From JAXLWB01 sp046328715 (GTDB lineage Bacteria > Chloroflexota > Anaerolineae > Caldilineales > Caldilineaceae), in NCBI GenBank assembly GCA_046328715.1, contig JAXLWB010000010.1:62001-126000 (forward strand): 64,000 bases of DNA. The letters are read 5' to 3'. Shown here piece after piece: positions 42,888 through 51,975 of this stretch (position 1 is the stretch's first letter; each line of letters begins with the position of its first letter). The translations under genes and the position numbers were made by a program. A model generated the notes under the pieces. The model had not been told where the DNA came from. It ran no database searches and saw only the letters and a program-made list of their open reading frames with translations.

Positions 42888-45392
42888 ATGATTGCAAATT
42901 TTAGGCGTTTGAGCATTTATAAGTCAGTTCTGCTACTGTTGATGGTAGGCTGGAGCTTGCTTTTTATCGCGCTTGCCTTCAACTTTCATGCGGCCATGCG
43001 CACCAATCGCTCGGACTTGGGGCAGATCGACCAGGCGATTTGGAACAGCAGCCAGGGGCGTTGGTTAGAGAACACTGACGCAGGTTTTGTCGCCACCCGA
43101 CTCACCGACCATGTCGAGCCGATCTTGGTACTGATCAGTCCCATCTTCTGGTTGTGGAATGATGTGCGAGCGCTGTTAGTCTTGCAGGTTGTTTTTGTAG
43201 CAGTAGGCGCATGGCTTATATTGTCAATTGCGGATTTCCGATTTCGGATTTCGGGTTTGCAGCAAGAGCAGAACGACGGTCAATCCGCGATCCGCGATCC
43301 ACGATCCGCAATCCCTTTAGCCTTTGCTCTCGCCTACCTCTTTGCACCGCAGCTTCAACATGCTGTTATGACTGAGTTCCACGCCGCACCGTTGGCGGTT
43401 CCGTTGATTCTATGGGCGTTGTGGGCCGTAGAGCGGCGACGAATTAGGCAATTTGTGATTGCGACACTGCTTGTCGCCGCTGTCAAAGAAGAGATGGCAA
43501 TCACCGCCGCTGGGCTCGGTGTTTGGGCAGTGTATCGAATTACGAGATACGAATTACGAGTTACGAAGTTTAATACGGCAAAGTCGACACTTCTCCGTCA
43601 CCTTGTCACCTTGTCGCCCTGTCTCCTTGTCACTTTCGCTTCTCTTGCTTGGTTCATCATCGCCACCTTCATCATCGTGCCTGCCAATGCACCGCTGGTT
43701 TATCAACAGTCGCAAAGTGTCTATTTTCAGCGCTTTGGGGTGCTGGGTGATACACCGGTTTCGATTGTCAAAACCCTGTTCAGCAATCCCGGATTGGTGT
43801 GGAGTGTGCTCAGCCAGCCAGCGCGGCTTGCCTATTTACGTGGATTGTTGGCTCCCTTTGGCTTTCTCAGCTTGTTGGCACCCGAATTATTGATCGTGGC
43901 GCTGCCATTAATCGTCGCCAATCTCTTTAGCACTTACCCCGGCCAGTACTACAACGAATTCCACTACAGCGCGCCGATCATCCCCTTTGTTGCCGTCAGC
44001 GCAATTTTTGGCGCACAAAGACTTTTGCGAATTACGAATCGCTCTATATCCAATCTAGAGCAAAAGCATTCGCAATCCGCAATCACTCTCCTCCTCACTC
44101 TCTGGCTGCTCGGCTGGAGCACTCACGAATATCTTGCTTATGGTCGCGGTCCTGGAGGGGGAAGATATGACCCGATTGTGGTGACCGACCATCATCGTTT
44201 GCTGGAGCATTTTGTTGCGCAGATCCCTGTCGATGCCGCAGTGACCGCTACGTCGGCTGTTCAGCCTCATCTCAGCCATCGGCGTTATATCTATCAATTC
44301 CCGCTGGGGCTGGACTCGCCTGTGCCTGCAACATGGGCGCTGCTCGACGTTACTTCGAAGACCGACCTGGCACCAGGGGATCTCAAAGCACAAGTGGATA
44401 CCATGTTAGCTGGTGGATGGGGCGTGGTCGATGGGGCGAATGGGTTTTTGCTGCTGCGCGCAGGTGCAAGTGAGAAAAAGATACCCGATGCCTTTTATAG
44501 CTTCGTACTCGGAGGCGAAGCGGCTGCATCGTCGGAACCGGGGCAAGCCGTGGTTCAGGTCGCTGATTGGGCACGGTGGCGCGAAACCAACGTGGTCTAT
44601 CAGGCTCCTGCCTCGTTGGCGGCTCAGGGGTTTCGTATTCTTACACCGGCAGCGGACGAAGTGTATAACAATGCCGCTTTGCCTACACCGGCGCAACTTT
44701 GGTTCCCGGCTAGGCGTTGGCCTGCTGATTCAATGATTCGTTTGACTACGTTGGCGCTCTATCTGCCACGTACATGGGGTGTTGTCGATCAGAGTGGTTT
44801 GGTCGCCAGCTATGTGCGCAGCGATGGCAAAATGTTGGTGGAGCTTCCCACGGATCTGTTTACACATGCGCAATTGGCCGAGGAATTGACTGCAACTACG
44901 GGTTGGTCGCTGCGCTCCAATCAGGCAGCTTTGCGAGCCGGAACAAGCTCACTCCAAGTGCAGAGCTGGCTTCGAGATCGCCAAAGTTGGCCAGGAGAGA
45001 CACTTGACCTATGGCTGCAATGGCGTGGAACGGCGTGGCCCGCCAAATGGACTGTATTTATTCATCTGCGTAATGGAAGTGGTAATGTCACCCAGGCGGA
45101 TGGCACGCCTCGCTGGTTCTTGCCTGTGGATGCAAGTGCTGCACTGACCGAGTACGGGCTGGTCAACGATTGGCGGCAACTCACTGTGCCTGTCGACACG
45201 CAAATCGGCCAGACCTTGACAGTCGTGATTGGATTGTACGAACCAATGAGTGGTCAACGGGCTGAATTTGTGGATGAAGCGGGAACCGTAATTGGCAATG
45301 AGTTTGCGGTCGGTTCAGTCGGTATCGGCCAACCTCCCGTTCCCGACCAAACCTGCGCCATGATTGCCCAATCGTGCGTAGCGCAACAATAA
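42888..45392 (+). CDS. DUF2079 family multi-spanning membrane protein
   Basis: About 834 residues from the ATG at 42888 (MIANFRRLSIYKSVLLLLMVGW); the frame is open further upstream, overlapping the permease gene, but that part is not family-like. About ten transmembrane helices occupy the first 500 residues. The DUF2079 signature S/RSDLGQIDQAIWNSSQGRWLENT is followed by LTDHVEPILVLISPIFWLW. DUF2079 proteins resemble GT-C glycosyltransferases with a large extracytoplasmic part; the C-terminal 300 residues here form an exported beta-rich domain. Three in-frame pieces are written by short-word repeats (43226-43314, 43541-43640, 44028-44088). No RBS is evident. Role probably in surface glycans. 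Confidence 0.8.
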   Translation: MIANFRRLSIYKSVLLLLMVGWSLLFIALAFNFHAAMRTNRSDLGQIDQAIWNSSQGRWLENTDAGFVATRLTDHVEPILVLISPIFWLWNDVRALLVLQVVFVAVGAWLILSIADFRFRISGLQQEQNDGQSAIRDPRSAIPLAFALAYLFAPQLQHAVMTEFHAAPLAVPLILWALWAVERRRIRQFVIATLLVAAVKEEMAITAAGLGVWAVYRITRYELRVTKFNTAKSTLLRHLVTLSPCLLVTFASLAWFIIATFIIVPANAPLVYQQSQSVYFQRFGVLGDTPVSIVKTLFSNPGLVWSVLSQPARLAYLRGLLAPFGFLSLLAPELLIVALPLIVANLFSTYPGQYYNEFHYSAPIIPFVAVSAIFGAQRLLRITNRSISNLEQKHSQSAITLLLTLWLLGWSTHEYLAYGRGPGGGRYDPIVVTDHHRLLEHFVAQIPVDAAVTATSAVQPHLSHRRYIYQFPLGLDSPVPATWALLDVTSKTDLAPGDLKAQVDTMLAGGWGVVDGANGFLLLRAGASEKKIPDAFYSFVLGGEAAASSEPGQAVVQVADWARWRETNVVYQAPASLAAQGFRILTPAADEVYNNAALPTPAQLWFPARRWPADSMIRLTTLALYLPRTWGVVDQSGLVASYVRSDGKMLVELPTDLFTHAQLAEELTATTGWSLRSNQAALRAGTSSLQVQSWLRDRQSWPGETLDLWLQWRGTAWPAKWTVFIHLRNGSGNVTQADGTPRWFLPVDASAALTEYGLVNDWRQLTVPVDTQIGQTLTVVIGLYEPMSGQRAEFVDEAGTVIGNEFAVGSVGIGQPPVPDQTCAMIAQSCVAQQ
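43226..43314. repeat. Complete short-word palindrome inside the DUF2079 gene
   Basis: The left arm is built from ATTGCGGATTTCCGATTTC words and the right from GCGATCCGCGATCCACGATC words, mutually complementary. The frame stays open across both arms and the protein gains a polar loop between transmembrane segments. Confidence 0.75.
43541..43640. repeat. Second short-word insertion inside the DUF2079 gene
   Basis: Two different half-elements lie side by side: GAATTACGAGATACGAATT words and CACCTTGTCACCTTGTCGCC words, both known as arms of intergenic palindromes in this window. Reading frame intact. Confidence 0.7.
44028..44088. repeat. Third short-word insertion inside the DUF2079 gene
   Basis: GCGAATTACGAATCGC on the left and GCATTCGCAATCCGCAATC on the right flank a CTATATCCAATCTAGAG centre; in frame. 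Confidence 0.6.
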
Positions 45393-45393
45393 G

Positions 45394-45460
45394 TCAGTGG
45401 GAGAGTGAGTGAGTAAGACAGTGGACAGTTTATACTGATTTACTGTCTTACTCACTCGCT
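45394..45460. terminator. Perfect 16-bp hairpin between converging genes
   Basis: Arms GAGTGAGTAAGACAGT (45407-45422) and its complement (45442-45457) form the stem; words belong to the CAGTG class. It should terminate both the DUF2079 gene and the converging small gene. Confidence 0.8.
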
Positions 45461-45466
45461 AGTTTA

Positions 45467-45901
<435 letters not shown>

Positions 45902-45917
45902 ACTGTCTATCGTCCTT

Positions 45918-45960
45918 TCGGGCAGGGAGCAGGTTGCAACTTGCATCCCTGCATCCTGCT
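45918..45960. repeat. GCAGGGAGCAGGTTGCAA repeat between paired genes
   Basis: GCAGG/GCAAG words and the complementary CTTGCATCCCTGCATCCTGC form a hairpin in the gap between the two unknown genes, overlapping the stop codon of the longer one. Confidence 0.65.
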
Positions 45961-47548
45961 AACTAATCGCAAACTCTCCGTTGCTGACTTCACGGATGCG
46001 GCGATTGCTGATCATGGTGTAGAAAACAAGGCCAGGCGTGGCACGGCGTACCATGTTGACAGCGCTGTAAACGCTCTTTGCATGTACTGCCCCATTCGAA
46101 CTGAGGCGGGCTAATTCCAACATCACCTGTTCTACAATCGTGGCTAGCGGAATATTGCTCTCCAGAAGTTGCTTGCGCAGCGCATCCAATGGCTCACGTG
46201 TCACTTCCGAGACGATCATTTGCTCATCGTATTCGCAGCCAACCTGAATCTTGTTCATTTCAAAGACCAGCCGATTGTTTTCGATGTCAGCATTGGCAAA
46301 ACGTGCCCATTCGCGGCGCGGGCGGCGTTGACGGAAGTCAACCACGATTTCGTTGGCGTTGCGCGTACGTTCCAACGTGATGATGGCACCCACCGGCAAC
46401 TGATGATCTTCCATCCACTTGGCAAGCCCGGCAACATAGCGGCCCTGATGCGAAACCCAGCCAGTGAAGCGATTGCCCCATTGCCCATCCACCAAGGTCA
46501 CCTGTGAATAGCCAGCCACACCGATGGGGAAGAAGCTACGGGAACGTCCATTCAAAGGCAACGTTCCATAACGGCGGTGGGGGTAAATCAGCGTGAGTGA
46601 GGTGCTTGGGACAACGCTGGGTACTTCTGTGGTTAACCCGCTTTCGCCCCATTCGTCATCCAACTCCCATTCATATTGCAGTAGCTCTACACTCAGCAGA
46701 GCACGGTTATAGCGTTGTGGCAGATAGCGCAACAGCATGGGAGGTGTCACCACCTCTGGCGGCAACATGCGGCGCAAATACCAGGAGGCCTGCCCATTGC
46801 GGTTGACGCGTTCAAAGCGGCTATCACGGGCCATAGCATGGTCAAGGCTCATCGAACGCATCGCAGGCGGTACATTCTTGTCTAGATCGACTTCGGTTAG
46901 CAATTGTTTCGTTGCAACAGGCTGCCCTTGAACCTCGATCATCGCCTCTGCAATATTGAGATGTCCTACGTGGACAGTGGCCAACATATCCGCCAGCAAC
47001 CAATTGTTTTCCACCTGGACAAACTCTTTGCTGCGCTCACCCTCTTCCAAGGAGTAGAGGATGCTCTGATCGATTTCGTTGTGATATAGCTTGTAAATCT
47101 CTTCTGCCGATAGGAGATCGCCACTTTTGATCGCACCGTTGCCGGTCATTTGGCTGAGGCGATGGGGAGTAGAAAGGCCAGATGCATATTCAGTCTGTCG
47201 ATTGCCGTCGAATTTGACGGCAACCACTTCAAAATCGCCATGCTCAGGATTTTTCCCAGGGCGAATTGAGACAACTTCACCGACTTTAAAATCTTGGGTT
47301 GGGAAAACTATCATCTGCCCAACTTTGTAGCGTTCCTTCGGGGAGTACACTGCTCCCTTGCTAAGCTCATTCTCGATTTTGGCATTCTCGCGGCGCAGGT
47401 ACTCGCTGACAAGTTGTGTGGCCAAGTCGGTAAGGCTACGGGGTCCCTGGGCATCGAGCAGCAGGCTATGAAGAAAATCCAGATCTTCTGAAGTGACTTC
47501 GAACTGATCGCGCCAGAAAGCTGCTGTTTGAGTTGGTCGTTGCAGCAC
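45959..47548 (-). CDS. Large protein of unknown function with winged-helix-like parts
   Basis: 529 residues starting at a GTG behind AGGAGGAAAGC. The N-terminal 130 residues include a helical segment (TSEDLDFLHSLLLDAQGPRSLTDLATQLVSEYL) and a small beta domain (YKVGQMIVFPTQDFKVGEVVSIRPG, then HGDFEVVAVKF). The middle has strand-rich segments and an arginine-rich region (RQRRPRREWARF). Near the C-terminus RRATPGLVFYTMISNRRIREV looks like a winged-helix end. No signal peptide or membrane helix is visible. It is under a strong promoter with a palindromic operator. No known family could be named; a nucleic-acid-binding role is possible from the basic segments but not shown. Confidence 0.6.
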   Translation of the reverse strand: MLQRPTQTAAFWRDQFEVTSEDLDFLHSLLLDAQGPRSLTDLATQLVSEYLRRENAKIENELSKGAVYSPKERYKVGQMIVFPTQDFKVGEVVSIRPGKNPEHGDFEVVAVKFDGNRQTEYASGLSTPHRLSQMTGNGAIKSGDLLSAEEIYKLYHNEIDQSILYSLEEGERSKEFVQVENNWLLADMLATVHVGHLNIAEAMIEVQGQPVATKQLLTEVDLDKNVPPAMRSMSLDHAMARDSRFERVNRNGQASWYLRRMLPPEVVTPPMLLRYLPQRYNRALLSVELLQYEWELDDEWGESGLTTEVPSVVPSTSLTLIYPHRRYGTLPLNGRSRSFFPIGVAGYSQVTLVDGQWGNRFTGWVSHQGRYVAGLAKWMEDHQLPVGAIITLERTRNANEIVVDFRQRRPRREWARFANADIENNRLVFEMNKIQVGCEYDEQMIVSEVTREPLDALRKQLLESNIPLATIVEQVMLELARLSSNGAVHAKSVYSAVNMVRRATPGLVFYTMISNRRIREVSNGEFAIS

Positions 47549-47613
47549 GCTTTCCTCCTATGTTTCAAAAAATAAAAACCAATTTGTGGTTATATTCACA
47601 ATCGCAAACTAAC

Positions 47614-47642
47614 ATTATAACGACTTGGCACTACAATGCCAA
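47614..47642 (-). promoter_or_regulatory. Strong promoter with palindromic operator for the unknown gene pair
   Basis: Minus strand: TTGGCA (47642-47637), 17-base spacer, TATAAT (47619-47614). A palindrome TTGGCA-N6-TGCCAA (47625-47642) covers the -35 and part of the spacer and is a probable repressor site. The rest of the 350-base gap up to 47895 holds no gene; a TATAGT box near 47740 could serve glgC, but no good -35 accompanies it. Confidence 0.65.
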
Positions 47643-47895
47643 ATAAAATCAGGGGAGGAAGGAAACAAGAATAAAAATGATAGATCTACCCCTCCTGTTC
47701 GCACTCCTTCAGATTGTAATTTTTCGTCATTTACGCTACTATAGTGTACATCACGATTCAAAAACTCCTACTGAAATTCAGGTTGTAAAATCAGTTCGGT
47801 GTCACTTGCCGGTTACAGGTGGAATCTGCACTGTATATGCGCTGCCTGCGACTTCGTCAACCTGACCTTCAGCCACAACCAACGATGGAGGGGAA

Positions 47896-49152
47896 ATGAA
47901 AACGATTGCCATGATCTTGGCGGGTGGTGAAGGGACGCGCTTGACCGTTCTTTCCGAAGAGCGCGCCAAACCGGCGGTTCCCTTTGCTGGCAAGTTTCGC
48001 ATTATTGATTTTACGTTAAGCAATTGTGTAAACAGCGATATTTATACCGTCGGTGTTCTAACCCAGTACCGCCCGCACAGCCTGAACGATCACATCGGCA
48101 TCGGCAAGCCGTGGGATCTCGACCGCAGTCGTGGTGGCGTTCGGCTCCTGCAACCCTATCAAGGGCGCAAAAATCAGACTTGGTACGCTGGCACTGCTGA
48201 TGCAATCTACCAGAATATGAACTTCATCCATGAAAACCGTGCCGATCTGGTGGTCATCCTCTCCGGCGATCATATCTACAAGATGGATTACCGCCCGATG
48301 ATCGACTACCATGTGGCGAAGGGGGCCGACCTCACAATCGGTGTCATGCCTGTACCGATCGAGGAAACAAATCGCTTCGGCATTATGCAGGTAGGCGAGG
48401 ATGAGCGGATCGTTCAGTTCTACGAGAAACCGAAGGACCGGGACAAGGGCAACCTGGCGTCGATGGGTATTTACGTCTTCAGCACGCATATGCTGGAAAA
48501 GCGCATGGAAGAAGGGCGACCCGAGAAGCCGCGCAACGACTTTGGCAAGGATATTATTCCCGCCATGCTCAATGCGGGCGATCGCTGCTACGCCTATCGT
48601 TTTGAAGGCTACTGGGTGGATGTTGGAACAGTTGACTCCTATTGGTCCACCAGCCTGGATCTGGTCAAGCCAAATCCCGCACTCGATCTTTACAATCCTG
48701 CCTGGCCGATGCACACCAAATCGGAAGAGCGTCCAGCGGCCAAAATTGGTCCACAAGCCAAAGTTGTAGGCAGCATGATCTCGAATGGCTGCGTGGTGCG
48801 CGGCATGGTGGTCAACAGCGTACTTAGCCCTGGTGTCTATGTCAGCCCCGGTGCGGTCGTCAAGGACAGCGTCGTGATGAACGATACCTGGATTGGTCCT
48901 GGCGCACGATTAGATAAGGTCGTTGTCGACAAACAGGTGGTGGTTGGGGCGAGCGCCATCGTCGGCACAGGCGATGACAATGTCAAGAATGAACAGATGC
49001 CAGACCGGCTCTTCATGGGCGTCTCTGTGATTGGCAAAGGTGCTTATATTCCCGATGGTGCCCAAATCGGGCGTAACGTACTCATCAACAGCCGACGTGA
49101 AGAGAAGGATTTCCCTGCGGACAAGATTGTGGCAGACGGGAAGACGATTTGA
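47896..49152 (+). CDS. glgC: Glucose-1-phosphate adenylyltransferase
   Basis: 418 residues. It makes ADP-glucose for glycogen. The nucleotidyltransferase signature AGGEGTRL (9-16) and the RAKPAVPF lysine (K25) are intact, as is IIDFTLSNCVNSDIY. The LSGDHIYKMDYR catalytic Asp region and the FYEKPKDR glucose-phosphate site follow. The C-terminal left-handed beta helix shows hexapeptide repeats (SNGCVVRGMVVNSVLSPGVYV). The RBS GGAGGGG lies 3 bases before the ATG. A paralogue follows after 86 bases on the same strand, so the two products probably form a mixed tetramer. A short-word hairpin occupies the gap. Confidence 0.95.
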   Translation: MKTIAMILAGGEGTRLTVLSEERAKPAVPFAGKFRIIDFTLSNCVNSDIYTVGVLTQYRPHSLNDHIGIGKPWDLDRSRGGVRLLQPYQGRKNQTWYAGTADAIYQNMNFIHENRADLVVILSGDHIYKMDYRPMIDYHVAKGADLTIGVMPVPIEETNRFGIMQVGEDERIVQFYEKPKDRDKGNLASMGIYVFSTHMLEKRMEEGRPEKPRNDFGKDIIPAMLNAGDRCYAYRFEGYWVDVGTVDSYWSTSLDLVKPNPALDLYNPAWPMHTKSEERPAAKIGPQAKVVGSMISNGCVVRGMVVNSVLSPGVYVSPGAVVKDSVVMNDTWIGPGARLDKVVVDKQVVVGASAIVGTGDDNVKNEQMPDRLFMGVSVIGKGAYIPDGAQIGRNVLINSRREEKDFPADKIVADGKTI

Positions 49153-49216
49153 CAAGAAGTCAGGATGACAAGATGAAGAAATATCCTGTCATCCCTTCAT
49201 CCCTCCCTCTTGTCCA
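49153..49216. repeat. GACAAGATGAAG-type hairpin between the two glgC-like genes
   Basis: GGATGACAAGATGAAG words on the left and CATCCCTTCATCCCTCC with CTTGTCC on the right. It is within the operon and could alter the ratio of the two subunits. Confidence 0.65.
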
Positions 49217-49238
49217 ACAATAAACAAGGATAAAAGCA

Positions 49239-50498
49239 ATGACCACCGCATTTGCAATGATTATGGCTGGCGGTTCAAGCGAGAGTTTGAGTGTCTTGAC
49301 CGAAGTGCGTGCTGAACCAGCCGTTCCCTTTGGCGGCAAATTTCGCTTGATTGATTTCCCGCTCAGCAATTGTATCAACAGCGAAATCTACAATGTTGCC
49401 GTCTTGACTCAATATCGGCCGCGTAGCTTGAACGATCACATTGGCATCGGCAAACCGTGGGACTTGGACCGTGCCAGCGGCGGCGTGCGGCTGCTGCAAC
49501 CATACCGGGGTGGTACTTATGGTGATTGGCAGTTGGGCACAGCCGATGCCGTACGCCGCAACCTCGACTTTGTCAAGTCGCAGAGCGAAGAACATGTACT
49601 GATTCTGGCGGGCGACCATATTTATATGATGGATTACCGACCCATGCTCAACCAGCATCTGCGCACCAACGCTGATCTCACCGTTGCTGTGCGCCGAGTC
49701 AATGCGCATGAGACACATCGCTTCGGCATTGTCACCGCCAGTGCCGATGATCGGATTGTTGAATTCCGTGAAAAGCCCAAGCGCTCGCGTGAGACGTTGG
49801 CCTCAATGGGCATCTATATCTTCCGTCGTCAGGTCTTAATCGACGTGTTGGAGAAGAGCGATTCGATTGATTTTGGTCGCCATATTTTGCCAAGCATGTT
49901 TGGTAACGGACATAGCGGCTACATCTATACCTTTCCTGGCTACTGGGCCGATGTCGGCAATATTCAAGCCTACTGGGAAGCCAATATGAGCCTGCTAGCC
50001 GAAAATCCTGCACTCGATCTCTACGATGCGGAATGGGTAGTCCATACCCGCAGCGAAGAGCGAGCACCCGTCAAGGTAGGAGTAAACGCCCAGGTCGGCG
50101 GCAACATCCTATCTAATGGCTGTCGTGTCGATGGTATGGTCGAACGCAGCGTGCTCTCTCCGGGTGTCTATGTAGCCGAAGGGGCAATCGTGCGTGATAG
50201 TGTGATTCTCAATGATACGGTCATCGAGGCAGGGGCGGTGGTTGACCGCTGTATCATCGACAAGAATGTGCGCATCAGTGCCAATGCACGGGTCGGCGAT
50301 GGCGAAGATAACGCACCGAATAAGACGATGCCCGAAGTTCTCAACACTGGTTTGTCTTTGGTGGGTAAAGGCGTAATCTTGCCAGAAGGGATCGTGATTG
50401 GACGCAACGTGGTCGTCCATGCCGAGGCCAGCGAGAAGGATTTTGGTAAAAAGAAGAAAGTCGCCAGCGGTTCCGATATTGGAACGTTCGTGAGGTGA
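49239..50498 (+). CDS. GlgC paralogue with degenerate catalytic signature (GlgD-like)
   Basis: 419 residues, closely similar to the preceding GlgC over the whole length (IDFPLSNCINSEIYNVAVLTQYRPRSLNDHIGIGKPWDLDR, AGDHIYMMDYRPML, FREKPKRS, beta-helix repeats). The nucleotide-binding GGEGTRL is replaced by GGSSESL (11-17) and the essential lysine of RAKPA is E26. Loss of both predicts no adenylyltransferase activity, so it is likely a regulatory subunit like GlgD in Bacillus or the large subunit in plants. It arose by duplication, as the two copies are adjacent and of equal length. The RBS is weak (AAGGA about 9 bases upstream). It ends before a strong hairpin shared with the LysM hydrolase gene. 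Confidence 0.88.
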   Translation: MTTAFAMIMAGGSSESLSVLTEVRAEPAVPFGGKFRLIDFPLSNCINSEIYNVAVLTQYRPRSLNDHIGIGKPWDLDRASGGVRLLQPYRGGTYGDWQLGTADAVRRNLDFVKSQSEEHVLILAGDHIYMMDYRPMLNQHLRTNADLTVAVRRVNAHETHRFGIVTASADDRIVEFREKPKRSRETLASMGIYIFRRQVLIDVLEKSDSIDFGRHILPSMFGNGHSGYIYTFPGYWADVGNIQAYWEANMSLLAENPALDLYDAEWVVHTRSEERAPVKVGVNAQVGGNILSNGCRVDGMVERSVLSPGVYVAEGAIVRDSVILNDTVIEAGAVVDRCIIDKNVRISANARVGDGEDNAPNKTMPEVLNTGLSLVGKGVILPEGIVIGRNVVVHAEASEKDFGKKKKVASGSDIGTFVR

Positions 50499-50509
50499 GA
50501 AAGAGAGTG

Positions 50510-50563
50510 GCAAGGTTGCAAAGTGGCAGAGTTTGTATTTACTCTGCCACTTTGCAACCTTGC
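50510..50563. terminator. Perfect 23-bp hairpin between converging genes
   Basis: Arms 50510-50532 and 50541-50563 (GCAAGGTTGCAAAGTGGCAG and more) are fully complementary with an 8-base loop; ACTTATTTTT follows on the plus strand. It terminates the glgC pair and the hydrolase gene; the last base touches the hydrolase stop codon. Confidence 0.88.
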
Positions 50564-51876
50564 TACTTATTTTTCACATTCTGGTCAAAAAAGGCGACAG
50601 ATCGTTGCAACGCCGTATAGAGATTGCTACTCAGGTTGTGATTGTCCCCGGGGTAGGTGAAATACTCCACCGAACCACCCACGGCTTTGACCTCTTCGTC
50701 CAACAGCTCTGAGAAGAGCGGCGGAACTTCCTCGTCGCTGGTGCCGTGATGTAGTTGCAATGGTCCGGAAAGATCAGTGAGGTAGCTATTGGCGGCCAGT
50801 GAATCCCAAAAGTCGGGGTTTGCCTCAGGTGTGCCAAAGTTATCGATCAGCAACTGTCGCCAACGCCGTGCTCGTTGCGGCACTGTAGGCGGTGTTGGCC
50901 GATTCCAGCGGCTCATCATGTCCGAATAATTGGCAACCACCCCAGCCCAAATCACCCCAGCCTTAATATCCTTGCTTACAACCATCGCCCGCAGCGTAAT
51001 ATAGCCACCCATCGAGTGTCCCCACATGCCAATCCGAGCAGGATCGGTATCGGCATAGTTTTTGACCGAAGCCAGCGCATTCAGCACATCAATCGTGTAA
51101 TCAGGGCTGCCGTAGGCCCCTTCCGCTTCTCCTTCGGAAAAGCCGTGGCCACGATAGTCAGGCCGGAAAACAATATAGCCATTGCGCGCAAAGCCATCAA
51201 CATAGGCCACATAACGTTCAGTGGTGCGATAAATCTCCGGCGGGATGTAGCCATGATTAAAGATGATAGCCGGCCAGCCAGTCGCAGGTTTCGTGCCATT
51301 CGGTACTGTCATCAAGGCATAGATCTTCAGCCCTTCGGAGCGATAGGAAACCAGGTAGCGGGCATAGTTGACACCAGGGGCCAATGTTTGTTCAAATGTA
51401 ATGTCGCTGCCCGGATACTGTTGCTGGCGCAGATATTCAATCGTCAACGGGAAGGGGCCTGTTCCGTTCCAGCGAGCGCCATATTCACTTTCCAGTGTCT
51501 GTGGTTCTTCCGTTGCTTGTTGCGTTGGCGTGGGAACAACTGCGGGCTGTGTAACGTTGTTTGCAGAAGGGATCGCGCCCGTGGTGGGTACACAGAGCTT
51601 CCATCCGGCACTGATAACATTTGCATTATCAATGCGGGTGTAGCTACTATCCTTGGCTGCGGCTTGGTTCGTGGCACTTACGATCTGATTGTATGCCGAA
51701 ACGCTGCCGAGCAAGCGGGCTGCAATGCCAGAAAGCGAATCGCCTGGTTGTACAATCACATCCCTGCAACTCGCCGACTGTGCGTGTACACCGTTGGCTG
51801 GTATGAGCAGCGAGAAAATGAGTGTAAGCAAGAGCAAAGTGCTTGTGGATTTTAGTTTGTTCATGGTAGATAGCAT
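50563..51876 (-). CDS. Secreted LysM domain - alpha/beta hydrolase (S9-like) protein
   Basis: 437 residues. A Sec signal peptide (about 1-32, core STLLLLTLIFSLLIPANGVHA) leads to a LysM domain (about 39-96, DVIVQPGDSLSGIAARLLGS...), which binds peptidoglycan or chitin. A linker rich in Thr and Pro follows, then an alpha/beta-hydrolase of the prolyl oligopeptidase/dienelactone hydrolase type. It has VIFNHGYIPPE, the nucleophile elbow GHSMGG with S288, and the final histidine in PGDNHNLSS. It is probably a cell-wall-associated esterase or peptidase. An alternative start is Met 5. It converges on the glgC-like pair. Confidence 0.87.
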   Translation of the reverse strand: MLSTMNKLKSTSTLLLLTLIFSLLIPANGVHAQSASCRDVIVQPGDSLSGIAARLLGSVSAYNQIVSATNQAAAKDSSYTRIDNANVISAGWKLCVPTTGAIPSANNVTQPAVVPTPTQQATEEPQTLESEYGARWNGTGPFPLTIEYLRQQQYPGSDITFEQTLAPGVNYARYLVSYRSEGLKIYALMTVPNGTKPATGWPAIIFNHGYIPPEIYRTTERYVAYVDGFARNGYIVFRPDYRGHGFSEGEAEGAYGSPDYTIDVLNALASVKNYADTDPARIGMWGHSMGGYITLRAMVVSKDIKAGVIWAGVVANYSDMMSRWNRPTPPTVPQRARRWRQLLIDNFGTPEANPDFWDSLAANSYLTDLSGPLQLHHGTSDEEVPPLFSELLDEEVKAVGGSVEYFTYPGDNHNLSSNLYTALQRSVAFFDQNVKNK

Positions 51877-51975
51877 CGTTGATCGATTAAACGTTAGAAA
51901 ATGTGATCAGACTCACTTTTTCACCGAAACTTAATATTCTGTCTTGAATGCGCATCCTCAGATGTGCACTAAACT

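Noticed and set aside
50875..51855. 326-codon open frame on the plus strand
   Set aside because: Antisense to the LysM hydrolase; no motif, no RBS.
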